A DNA stretch of 5,660 bases, taken from assembly GCA_025355915.1 (NCBI GenBank), contig JANXYT010000249.1, positions 1 through 5,660 of the forward strand, in the 5' to 3' direction. Positions 1-5,660 of the stretch are shown piece by piece (within the stretch, counting starts at the first letter, position 1; each line of letters starts with the position of its first letter). Source of the DNA: Holophagaceae bacterium (GTDB lineage: Bacteria > Acidobacteriota > Holophagae > Holophagales > Holophagaceae). Under the pieces are notes generated by a model. The model did not search any database and was not told the origin of the DNA. It saw only the letters and a list, made by a program, of their open reading frames with translations. Made by a program: the position numbers and the translations under genes.

Positions 1-526
1 TGAGCTGGCTGATGCGGGTGCGGGTCATGCGGCGGTCCACCTCGATCTGGGATTCGCCGGGCCCCCCCCGTAGGCCCACGCCACCACCCTGGCGCTCGAG
101 GTGCGTCCAGGCCCCCTTGAGCCGGGGCAGTTCGTACTCGCACCGCGCCAGTTCCACCTGGGCCTTGGCTTCCCGGGTCTGGGCCCGCTGCTCGAAGATG
201 CTGAGAATGAGGCCCGTCCGGTCCAGGCAGATGAGACCGGTGAGCTTCTCGATGGCGTTCACCTGGCTGCCCCTCAATTCGTCGTCGCAGATGAGGTGAC
301 GGACGCCCAGCCGGTCGGCCTCCTCCGCCAAGGCTTCGAGCTGACCCGGGCCATAGAAGGTCTTGGCGGCAATCTCGGAGCGCTTCAAGGCCCGCCGGGC
401 CTGCACCTCGAACCCGCAGCTGCGGGCCAGCTCGGCCAGTTCCAGCAGGTGGTCCTGGGTGACCTCCTCCCGATCCTCGGGGCCCTGGCGGGCGATGAGC
501 AGGCAGCGGAGGGGTGATTCATTCAT
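1..526 (-). CDS. hflX: GTPase HflX, N-terminal part (cut by window edge)
   Basis: The reverse strand encodes 175 codons of HflX from ATG at 526-524, running off the left edge. HflX is a cytoplasmic GTPase that binds the large ribosomal subunit and splits stalled ribosomes, especially under stress. Residues about 5-110 form the family's N-terminal domain, ending in the hallmark LDRTGLILSIF (101-111). The helical middle region follows, with QRAQTREAKAQVELAR (113-128), LPRLKGAWTHLERQGGG (133-149) and the glycine-rich LRGGPGESQIEVDRR (152-166). The G1-G4 GTP-binding motifs would lie beyond the window. There is no in-frame start upstream of 526. No strong Shine-Dalgarno precedes it; AGGA lies about 17 nt upstream. 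A run of eight C at 62-69 falls inside the GGPGE codons, but family motifs continue in frame on both sides, so no frameshift is indicated. It is transcribed divergently from the PilZ gene. Family assignment is very secure. Confidence 0.96.
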   Translation of the reverse strand, partial: MNESPLRCLLIARQGPEDREEVTQDHLLELAELARSCGFEVQARRALKRSEIAAKTFYGPGQLEALAEEADRLGVRHLICDDELRGSQVNAIEKLTGLICLDRTGLILSIFEQRAQTREAKAQVELARCEYELPRLKGAWTHLERQGGGVGLRGGPGESQIEVDRRMTRTRISQL

Positions 527-607
527 ATCGCCAAACTGCCCGTCCTGAGAGCAATAATCAAGCCCCCGTCCTGGGGGTCGATGCAGTGACACGGGAGTCG
601 CGCCTTC
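527..607. promoter_or_regulatory. Divergent intergenic region between hflX and the PilZ gene
   Basis: These 81 bp separate two divergently read genes, so they should hold promoters for both. The 9-mer CCCGTCCTG occurs twice, at 539-547 and 565-573, with starts 26 bp apart. The second copy lies in a small inverted repeat, CCCCC (563-567) and GGGGG (573-577). AATAAT at 553-558 matches five of six bases of a sigma-70 -10 box on the plus strand, but no matching -35 box is present at normal spacing. GGGAG at 593-597 is the likely ribosome binding site for the ATG at 608. Promoter placement is inferred from gene arrangement, not from a strong motif. Confidence 0.35.
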
Positions 608-1924
608 ATGGCCATGTTCGGGTCGAAAAAATCCAAGCCGTCGGAGGGATCCGAACTGGTCCTGGCCTATCTGGAGGAAGCCCAGCGGGTGAGGACCCAC
701 CTCACCTTGATGGACGCCAAGGACCGCAGCGTAACGGCCACCCTGACCTCCGTCACCGAGGAGCGGGTCAGCCTGAGCCTGCAGACGCCCTTGCAGGCGG
801 ACAAGGGCGCGAGCCTGAGCCTGATGTTCATCCTGGATGGCCTGCGATTTAAGACCTCTGCCCGCCTTCTGGAGATGAAACCAGGATCAGCCGTCCTGGA
901 CCTTCCCACGGCCATCAGTCTGGCCGAACGGCGGAAGCGGCCGCGGGCCCGCCTAAACCCGCGCGAGGGCGCCACCGCCATCGCCCTCACGGGCCTCTTT
1001 GACGGCGTGGGCATCAACGGCACCATCGAAAACATCTCCGAGACCGGGGTCTGCATCCGGGTGGATCGCGCCATGGAGGTCAAGACCCAGCGAAAGATGC
1101 ACATGGGGGCGAACCTCCTGGCCGTGGGCCAGCCGCTCATGCTGATCAAGCTCACCAAGCTGCCCAAGTGCCCCACCCTGGAACTGGAAGGAACGGTGGC
1201 CTATCTGGACGCTAGCCAGGGCCTGCTCGTGGGCATCGCCTTCGATCCCGGGAAGGCGTCCCTCCTGGCTCCCGTGCGGGCCCTGGTGGCCAGCCGCACC
1301 GCTGCGATTCCCATGACCGTTCCCCCCAAGGCCCGCCGCCAGGTCGAGGACGATGGGGAGGACGAGGGGACCCACCACCGCCCCGCTCCGAAGCAGGAAC
1401 CCGAAGCGGCACCCGAAACCCCGCCGGCGGACACCACCGCAGCCCCGGTCATTGAGCCGCCCCCGGCGAGCCCGACCCAGGAACTAGATCCTGTGCCCGT
1501 CGTGCACCTGGATGATCGGTCCCAGGCCCTGCTTCGCGTGAAAAAACGCACCCGCGGCATCCTCCTGGCCATGCCGGAGGGGCCGCACCGGGACCTGCTG
1601 CAGGGGTTCCTTGCCGAGGAAGGCTATGGGCGCGTCCTCTGCGCCGATACGCTCACGGACCTGCTGGATCACCTGGATCACCCCGGCCTGCATCTCGTGC
1701 TGGTGGATGGCGGCGTGGCCGAGGTGCAGGGTCTGGCCCTGGCGTCCCTGCTCCGGCACCGCATGGGCGAGGACATGCCACCGGTGGTCCTGGCCGAGGA
1801 GTCGGTGGACGCCGAGCTGGTGCTCGGTGCCCAGGAGGCGGGCGTGGCCCAGATCCTCGTGAAGCCCTACGGCCTGGACCCGGACTTTCTCCACATGCTC
1901 GAGGAGCATTTGGGCATCGGCTAG
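608..1924 (+). CDS. PilZ-domain protein with C-terminal degenerate receiver domain
   Basis: This 438-residue soluble protein probably acts as a cyclic-di-GMP effector. Residues about 15-100 are a beta-rich module resembling the YcgR-type N-terminal domain (inference). Residues about 106-225 are a PilZ domain with both ligand motifs: RxxxR at R109-R113 and NxSxxG at N142-G147. A low-complexity linker rich in Pro, Ala and Glu spans about 232-300. Residues about 313-436 fold like a response-regulator receiver: the strand before the putative phosphoacceptor is LVLVD (D367), and the VKPY motif gives K419. The usual acidic pair is replaced by M322-P323 and the conserved Thr/Ser by A396, so phosphorylation is doubtful. 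No DNA-binding, GGDEF or EAL domain and no membrane segment is seen. The ATG at 608 has GGGAG 10 nt upstream; the ATG at 614 would be spaced worse. The stop is 9 bp before the Lol permease start, suggesting an operon. The biological target cannot be told from sequence. Confidence 0.85.
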   Translation: MAMFGSKKSKPSEGSELVLAYLEEAQRVRTHLTLMDAKDRSVTATLTSVTEERVSLSLQTPLQADKGASLSLMFILDGLRFKTSARLLEMKPGSAVLDLPTAISLAERRKRPRARLNPREGATAIALTGLFDGVGINGTIENISETGVCIRVDRAMEVKTQRKMHMGANLLAVGQPLMLIKLTKLPKCPTLELEGTVAYLDASQGLLVGIAFDPGKASLLAPVRALVASRTAAIPMTVPPKARRQVEDDGEDEGTHHRPAPKQEPEAAPETPPADTTAAPVIEPPPASPTQELDPVPVVHLDDRSQALLRVKKRTRGILLAMPEGPHRDLLQGFLAEEGYGRVLCADTLTDLLDHLDHPGLHLVLVDGGVAEVQGLALASLLRHRMGEDMPPVVLAEESVDAELVLGAQEAGVAQILVKPYGLDPDFLHMLEEHLGIG

Positions 1925-1933
1925 TCTTGTGGC

Positions 1934-3160
1934 ATGCCCTTGTTTGAACGCATCATCGCCGACCGCTACCTGAAGACCCACCGCAAGGGGGCCTTCGTGC
2001 GAACCATGGTGCGCTTCGCCCGGGGGGGGACGGCCCTGGGCGTCTTCGCCATGGTGGTGACCCTGGCGGTGATGAACGGCTTCCACGACGAGATCCAGGC
2101 CACGCTGTTCAGCGCCACCGCCCACTTCACGGTGTTTCACCTCGCCGGGGACATCCCGGACACCGAAGCGGCCCTGAAAACCATCCGCGCCGTGCCCGGG
2201 GTAAAGGCAGCCTCCCCGATTCGCATGGAAAAGGGCCTCCTGCGCCGCACCGATAGCGACATGCCCCCGGAAGCCGTCGTGGTGAAGGCGGTGGATCCCG
2301 CCACGGCCCACGGCACCTCCAGCATCTTCGATTCCATGCAGCCCGCCCCCATCGAACAACTGAAGGAAGGCGACATCATCCTCGGCAAGGAACTGGCCCA
2401 GCGGCTCGGCCTGGAGGTCGGTGACACCGTGGCTTTGGCCTTCTTCAAGCTGGAGTTGGGCCTCGGCGGTCAGCAGCCCAAGGTCGCTGCCTTCCGGGTG
2501 GCGGGTACTTTCCACAGCCGCAGCTCCGAATACGACAAGGCCTGGGCCTTCATCCACCTGGCGGATGCCATGCGGATCGCTCGTACGGAGGGCCGGGCCG
2601 AGATGATCGAGGTGCGGGCCAGCGGCATCGATGCCATCGCGGTGGTGAAGCCCCGGGTTCTGGAGGCTCTCGGTCCGGCCTTCCAGGCCACGGATCTGCG
2701 CGATTCCAACAAGGCGATCTTCGCCGCGCTGACGGTGGAGAAATGGGCCTTTGCCGCCGTCCTCAGCCTCATCGTGCTGGTGGCCGCCTTCAACATCGTG
2801 GCCTCCCTGGTGCTGCTGGTGACCGAGAAGCGCCGCGACCTGGGGGTGCTCCTGGCCCTGGGCGCCACGCCCAGGCAGATCCAGCGGCTCTTCGAACTCC
2901 AGGGTCTGCGCATCGGCGTGGTGGGCACGGCCTGGGGGCTGGGTGTCAGCGTGCCGCTGTGCCTGATCCTCGACCACTTCCGCCTGCTGAAACTCCCCGC
3001 CGCCGTCTACGACTTCATCACCTACATGCCCTTCCGTCTCAAGGTGCTGGACATCGTGCTGGTGGCCGTCTTCCCCCTCTTGGTGTCCTGGCTCGCCGCG
3101 CGCTACCCCGCGAAGAAGGCCGCCGCCCTGGATCCCGTCGATGCGCTGAGGGCGGAATGA
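1934..3160 (+). CDS. lolC/lolE: LolC/LolE-family lipoprotein-releasing ABC transporter permease
   Basis: This 408-residue inner-membrane protein has the length and layout of LolC/LolE, which with LolD extract mature outer-membrane lipoproteins from the inner membrane and pass them to LolA. The N-terminal segment (about 32-50) ends in the family signature VMNGF (46-50). A large periplasmic domain follows (about 51-265), then three membrane segments at about 272-296, 325-347 and 370-388. Family motifs include FNIVASLVLLVTEKRRDLG (286-304), LPAAVYDFITYMPFRL (354-369) and ARYPAKKAAALDPVDALR (389-406). The loop before FRVAGTF (187-193) is where LolC carries its LolA-binding hook, but the hook itself was not identified. 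No clear Shine-Dalgarno precedes the ATG, which starts 9 bp after the PilZ-protein stop, so translational coupling is possible. Only one permease gene is present here. It may pair with itself, as in LolDF systems, or with a partner elsewhere; LolC and LolE cannot be told apart from this sequence. Confidence 0.93.
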   Translation: MPLFERIIADRYLKTHRKGAFVRTMVRFARGGTALGVFAMVVTLAVMNGFHDEIQATLFSATAHFTVFHLAGDIPDTEAALKTIRAVPGVKAASPIRMEKGLLRRTDSDMPPEAVVVKAVDPATAHGTSSIFDSMQPAPIEQLKEGDIILGKELAQRLGLEVGDTVALAFFKLELGLGGQQPKVAAFRVAGTFHSRSSEYDKAWAFIHLADAMRIARTEGRAEMIEVRASGIDAIAVVKPRVLEALGPAFQATDLRDSNKAIFAALTVEKWAFAAVLSLIVLVAAFNIVASLVLLVTEKRRDLGVLLALGATPRQIQRLFELQGLRIGVVGTAWGLGVSVPLCLILDHFRLLKLPAAVYDFITYMPFRLKVLDIVLVAVFPLLVSWLAARYPAKKAAALDPVDALRAE

Positions 3161-3807
3161 TCGGACAGCCCCTTTCCATCCAAGGCTTGCACAAGACCTA
3201 CCCCGGCAACGCCCATCCGGTCTTCGACGGCTTTTCCCTGGAAGTCGTGGCGGGCAGCCTTTGCGCCGTGGTGGGTGTGTCCGGTGTGGGGAAGACCACC
3301 CTGCTGAATTGCGTCGCGGGTCTGGATCACTGGGAACGAGGCGGCATCACCATCGGCGGATCTCCCGTCCCCGAAGGCCCCGAAGCCCGGGCCCTCTACC
3401 GTCGCCGCCATGTGGGGCTGGCCTTCCAGCAACCCCACCTGCTGCCCGAATTCACCGTGCGGGAAAACCTGCGGATGCCCCTGCTCATCGAGGGCGCTGT
3501 GCCCGCCGCGGCCGAGGCCTGGATTGGACAGCTGCTGTCTATCGTGGGCCTCGGACATCTCGGCGAACGCCTGCCCGGCCAGCTTTCCGGCGGGGAGGCC
3601 GCCCGGGTGGGCCTGGTGCGCGCCCTGGTGCGGAAACCGGCCCTGTGGCTGCTGGACGAGCCCACCGGCAACCTCGACCCCGCCACGGCCGAGGAAGTCT
3701 TCGGCCTCCTGCTGAGCCTCCACACCGATCTGCGCCCCACCACCCTCCTCGTCACCCACAATCCCGGTCTGGCCGAGCGCTGCATGCGGACCGTACGGCT
3801 GGGGTGA
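3157..3807 (+). CDS. lolD: LolD-type ABC transporter ATP-binding protein
   Basis: This 216-residue ATPase is close to the usual LolD length and supplies the ATP hydrolysis that drives lipoprotein release by the upstream permease. In order it shows an aromatic A-loop (Y15), Walker A GVSGVGKTT (40-48), Q-loop Q91 within FQQPHLLPEFT (a strongly LolD-like stretch), ABC signature LSGGE (143-147), Walker B LWLLDEP with catalytic E168, D-loop NLD (172-174) and H-loop H201. All catalytic residues are present. The segment after the signature reads AARVGLVRAL where most LolD/MacB-type ATPases have a Gln-Arg form such as QQRVAIARAL, a mild divergence. The start overlaps the permease stop as ATGA at 3157-3160, with a GAGGGCGG purine-rich stretch just upstream, so the two genes should be translationally coupled. 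The frame is open further upstream, but that part lies inside the permease gene and lacks ABC homology. MacB-like or FtsE-like roles are less likely given the LolC/E partner. Confidence 0.93.
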   Translation: MIGQPLSIQGLHKTYPGNAHPVFDGFSLEVVAGSLCAVVGVSGVGKTTLLNCVAGLDHWERGGITIGGSPVPEGPEARALYRRRHVGLAFQQPHLLPEFTVRENLRMPLLIEGAVPAAAEAWIGQLLSIVGLGHLGERLPGQLSGGEAARVGLVRALVRKPALWLLDEPTGNLDPATAEEVFGLLLSLHTDLRPTTLLVTHNPGLAERCMRTVRLG

Positions 3808-3941
3808 TCCCGAGCCCAAGGAAACACGAGCGATAGCCCATGGATCCTGCGACAGGTTGGGGGCGCCCCGCGCGCAAAGTCCGCCTGCGGGTCCAGGCCT
3901 TCTGCAGGACCGGGTCAAATCACCTCGGCAGTCCTCCGTCT

Positions 3942-3973
3942 GAACCGGATGGGCAGGCTTCTCGGAACCGGAT
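3942..3973. repeat. Two direct copies of GAACCGGAT
   Basis: GAACCGGAT occurs at 3942-3950 and 3965-3973, with starts 23 bp apart, close to two helical turns. The second copy runs into an imperfect palindrome, ACCGGATCTGGT (3967-3978, 10 of 12 positions symmetric). The pair lies 75-107 bp upstream of the lipoprotein start, where an operator could sit. It may also be chance in GC-rich DNA. Confidence 0.35.
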
Positions 3974-4037
3974 CTGGTCCTGGCGTGGGCATCGGCGACC
4001 CTGCTAACAACGACACACGCACGGCCGCTGACCAGCC

Positions 4038-4045
4038 AAGGAGAT
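4038..4045 (+). promoter_or_regulatory. Strong ribosome binding site for the lipoprotein gene
   Basis: AAGGAGAT lies 5 nt (counted from AAGGAG) upstream of the ATG at 4049. It is the best Shine-Dalgarno in the window and fixes the start codon, which is also the one that gives a proper lipoprotein signal peptide. Confidence 0.8.
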
Positions 4046-4048
4046 CCC

Positions 4049-5512
4049 ATGAAACCATCCATCCAGATCACCGCCGCCCTCGCCATCCTCGTCCTGACGG
4101 CCTGCGGCGGCTCATCTTCCGGGAGCGGATCCTCCACGGCGCCTCCGCCGCCTCCGCAGGCTCCTGCGGCTCCGGCGAAATTCACCACCGGGGCCATCAG
4201 CGCCCAGGCGCCAGGCTCCATTCAGGTCAACAACCTCAACCTGACCACGGCCGGAGCCACCATCCTCATCGAGAAGGTGCAGAAGACCGAGTCCGAGCTG
4301 AAGCCCGGCATGGTGGTCAAGGTCAGGGCCCATCACGACGGCCGCAACGGCGAGGCCCTCGAGATCGCGTTCGAGGATGCCGTCAAAGGCAAGGTCGGAA
4401 CCGTGGGCACCTCCACCCTGACGGTAGGCGGCCAGACGGTTCGCGTGGACGACAGCACCGAGTTCGAGGACAACGCCGGGCGGCTGGGTTCCATCCACGG
4501 GAACGACCGGGTGCGCGTCTCCGGCGTGCCCGATGATCGCGGCGGACTCCGGGCCACGCGCGTCGAGAAGAACCAGGCGGGCCTCGCGGACGACTTCGAG
4601 CTCAAGGGCATCGTCTCTGGGCAGGGCGCCACCGGGTTCACCCTCAAGCTGTCGCCCGATGCGGGTCCCGCGGATACCTACACGGTGAATTTGCTGGGTG
4701 GCGCCACCCTACCGGCGGGGCTCGCCAACGGCTCCTTCGTGGAGGTCCGCTCCCTGAAGCCCATCCAGGCCGGCAACATCATCGAAGCGGCCAGCATCAC
4801 CCTTGAGGATCACCTCCCGGGCCAGGCCCAGAGCGAAACCGAGTTCGAGGGCATCGTCACCTCGGCCACTGGCTCCACTCAGTTCATCGTCGCCGGCACC
4901 ACAGTGACCACGGGCCCCGGCACCACCTGGAGCGGCGGCCTACCTGACGATCTGGTGGTGGGCGTGAAGATGGAAGCGGAAGGGGTGCTCGGGGCCAATG
5001 GTGTGCTGGCCGCCAGCAAGGTCTCCTTCCGGGCCAACATCCGTCTGCAGGGAGCCGTCGCCGAGCCCTTGGCGGGCGCCGGCAGCTTCAAGGTCAACGG
5101 CATCCTCATCAAGGTCGACGCGCTCACCGACCAGCGGGTGAGTCTGGTCTCCCTGACGGCAGGGCAGCTGGTCCAGGTCCGGGGAACACTGGGCCGGGAT
5201 GGGATCTCGGTGGTGGCCATCCGCATGGAATCCACCAACGACAACCGGCCCATCCTTCAGGGCGTGGTTACCGCCAAGGATTCCGGGACCAGCACGCTGA
5301 CGGTCCTGGGCAAGACCATCACCATGGCCTCGGCCAGCACCATGGGCCACTCCGATGTGTCCGGCGTGGACGGGCCCGCCCTGTCGATGAGCGATTTCTT
5401 CGCCGCGATCACCGCTGGGCAGACCGTCATCAAGGCCCGCGGGAAGGATGCCGCGGCCTTCGTGGACCCCACCCTGACCGCCAAGGAGGCCTCTCTGGAA
5501 GGGCAAAAGTGA
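4049..5512 (+). CDS. Secreted lipoprotein with tandem DUF5666-like repeats
   Basis: This 487-residue protein starts with a lipoprotein signal peptide: Lys2, a hydrophobic core at about 5-16, and lipobox LTAC with the lipidated Cys at 19. A Gly/Ser and then proline-rich tether follows (20-44). The rest reads as about six successive beta-rich units of 60-85 residues, at roughly 46-110, 112-175, 183-253, 265-328, 331-395 and 401-484. Each opens with a G-x-I/V strand (TGAIS, KGKVG, LKGIVS, FEGIVT, LQGAVA, LQGVVT) and usually carries a later G-x-x-V-x-V-x-G/A strand such as NDRVRVSGV, GQLVQVRGT or GMVVKVRAH. This is the pattern of DUF5666, a small OB-like domain of unknown function in bacterial lipoproteins. 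No catalytic residues, metal motif or membrane segment beyond the signal were seen. After lipidation it should stay in the periplasm or be moved to the outer membrane by the Lol pathway; residue +2 is Gly, not Asp. A structural or ligand-binding role is possible, but function is unknown. Confidence 0.88.
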   Translation: MKPSIQITAALAILVLTACGGSSSGSGSSTAPPPPPQAPAAPAKFTTGAISAQAPGSIQVNNLNLTTAGATILIEKVQKTESELKPGMVVKVRAHHDGRNGEALEIAFEDAVKGKVGTVGTSTLTVGGQTVRVDDSTEFEDNAGRLGSIHGNDRVRVSGVPDDRGGLRATRVEKNQAGLADDFELKGIVSGQGATGFTLKLSPDAGPADTYTVNLLGGATLPAGLANGSFVEVRSLKPIQAGNIIEAASITLEDHLPGQAQSETEFEGIVTSATGSTQFIVAGTTVTTGPGTTWSGGLPDDLVVGVKMEAEGVLGANGVLAASKVSFRANIRLQGAVAEPLAGAGSFKVNGILIKVDALTDQRVSLVSLTAGQLVQVRGTLGRDGISVVAIRMESTNDNRPILQGVVTAKDSGTSTLTVLGKTITMASASTMGHSDVSGVDGPALSMSDFFAAITAGQTVIKARGKDAAAFVDPTLTAKEASLEGQK

Positions 5513-5514
5513 GG

Positions 5515-5530
5515 CCCTGGCAGGCCAGGG
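5515..5530. repeat. Short perfect inverted repeat after the lipoprotein stop
   Basis: CCCTGGC (5515-5521) and GCCAGGG (5524-5530) are separated by AG. As RNA it would fold as six pairs with a four-base loop, starting two bases after the stop codon (5510-5512). No T-run follows on either strand, so it is not an intrinsic terminator alone; it could protect the mRNA 3' end. Confidence 0.5.
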
Positions 5531-5561
5531 AAAGCCAGACGAACGAAGCCCCGATGTGGGT

Positions 5562-5596
5562 AATGCCGTTCAGTTAACGCTGAGCGGCATTTTTCT
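5562..5596 (+). terminator. Rho-independent terminator after the lipoprotein gene
   Basis: AATGCCG (5562-5568) pairs with CGGCATT (5585-5591). The stem continues through a U-G wobble (5569/5584) and TCAG (5570-5573) with CTGA (5580-5583), closing on the six-base loop TTAACG. Five T in a row (5590-5594), two of them in the stem, then CT follow the stem. The lack of a matching A-run on the left makes it one-directional, ending plus-strand transcription about 50 bp after the stop. Confidence 0.85.
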
Positions 5597-5626
5597 ATGT
5601 ACAAGACATGATTGGCAATGTACAAG
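5597..5626. repeat. Two direct copies of ATGTACAAG
   Basis: ATGTACAAG occurs at 5597-5605 and 5618-5626, with starts 21 bp apart, or two helical turns. Each contains the self-complementary TGTACA. The symmetric ATTGGCAAT (5611-5619) lies between them. The copies are directly visible; their role is discussed with the candidate insertion-element end. Confidence 0.7.
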
Positions 5627-5660
5627 CCTGAGATGGCTGATAACGCAATTCTATCCCTCG
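5598..5660. mobile_element. Possible outer end of an IS21-like insertion element (partial)
   Basis: Just past the terminator, GC falls to about 44% (28 of 64 bases from 5597 to the window end), against clearly GC-rich DNA everywhere else. The stretch begins TGTACAAG and repeats that 8-mer 21 bp later. IS21-family elements are known for TG-starting ends that carry several short internal repeats ahead of istA, which this resembles. No transposase codons are inside the window and the other end is not visible. A repeat-bearing promoter region of an ordinary AT-richer gene is the main alternative. Confidence 0.3.

Larger units (their letters stand above)
3808..4048. other. Intergenic stretch after lolD, no gene supported
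   Basis: These 241 bp between the lolD stop and the lipoprotein start show no protein with recognisable features. A 55-codon ATG frame at 3840-4007 has no Shine-Dalgarno, is rich in Arg, Pro and Gly, and looks like chance. Small self-complementary elements are present: CCTG-CGA-CAGG at 3846-3856 and the perfect palindrome GGGGCGCCCC at 3860-3869. Neither is followed by a T-run, so no intrinsic terminator for the upstream operon can be called. The promoter for the lipoprotein gene is probably here, but no good -35/-10 pair was found. Confidence 0.5.

Noticed and set aside
62..69. Run of eight C as a possible frameshift in hflX
   Set aside because: HflX motifs are in the same frame on both sides, and a GGPGE form of this loop is, as I recall, found in other HflX proteins.
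101..517. Plus-strand open frame opposite hflX
   Set aside because: The opposite strand gives an unmistakable HflX protein; this frame is a GC-rich shadow with no recognisable domain.
1484..2977. 497-codon minus-strand open frame across the PilZ and permease genes
   Set aside because: Its translation is His/Gly/Gln-rich without domain features and lies opposite two well-supported genes; typical antisense frame in high-GC DNA.
3860..3869. GGGGCGCCCC palindrome as lolD terminator
   Set aside because: It leaves no room for a loop and has no following T-run.
3840..4007. 55-codon ATG frame in the lolD-lipoprotein gap
   Set aside because: There is no Shine-Dalgarno, the composition is that of random GC-rich DNA, and no signal peptide or motif is present.
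3103..4221. 372-codon minus-strand open frame over lolD and the intergenic stretch
   Set aside because: It is opposite an intact LolD with all catalytic motifs and shows low-complexity composition without any family motif.
5612..5644. TTGGCA and GATAAC as a promoter pair in the right-edge stretch
   Set aside because: The spacer is 21 bp, too long for a standard sigma-70 promoter, and the -10 match is only four of six.
1..5660. CRISPR array, tRNA or rRNA genes
   Set aside because: No regularly spaced repeat-spacer pattern and no tRNA or rRNA hallmark sequences were seen on either strand.

Overview
The window is high-GC, densely coded DNA from a diderm (outer-membrane) bacterium. The diderm assignment rests on a LolC/E-type permease with its LolD ATPase and on a typical lipobox protein. 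The combination of gene style, GC content and a lipoprotein of tandem DUF5666-like repeats is compatible with an acidobacterium of the Holophaga/Geothrix type. That taxonomic guess comes from general knowledge and was not tested.

Layout, left to right. (1) 1-526, minus strand: the N-terminal 175 codons of the ribosome-associated GTPase HflX; its G domain lies beyond the left edge. (2) 527-607: a short divergent intergenic region. (3) 608-3807, plus strand: a tight three-gene run. It holds a PilZ-domain protein fused through a Pro/Glu-rich linker to a degenerate receiver domain (608-1924), a LolC/E-family lipoprotein-releasing permease (1934-3160), and the LolD-type ATPase (3157-3807), whose start overlaps the permease stop as ATGA. 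(4) 3808-4048: about 240 bp with no convincing gene and no clear terminator. (5) 4049-5512, plus strand: a secreted lipoprotein with about six tandem OB/beta-barrel-like repeats resembling DUF5666, preceded by a strong Shine-Dalgarno. (6) 5513-5660: a compact hairpin just after the stop, a clear intrinsic terminator (5562-5596), then an abrupt fall in GC (about 44% over the last 64 bases) with two copies of ATGTACAAG 21 bp apart. This last stretch may be the outer end of an IS21-like insertion element.

How the genes may work together: the permease and ATPase should form an inner-membrane complex that extracts mature lipoproteins and hands them to the periplasmic carrier LolA. Only one permease gene is present here, so a homodimeric (LolDF-like) complex is possible. 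The PilZ/pseudo-receiver protein is a probable cyclic-di-GMP effector. Its co-linear position, 9 bp ahead of the permease, suggests co-transcription but does not prove a functional link. The downstream lipoprotein is a plausible client of the Lol pathway. I see no clearly novel multi-gene system. The most unusual items are the PilZ-pseudoreceiver fusion, the multi-repeat DUF5666-like lipoprotein and the AT-rich repeat-bearing right edge.
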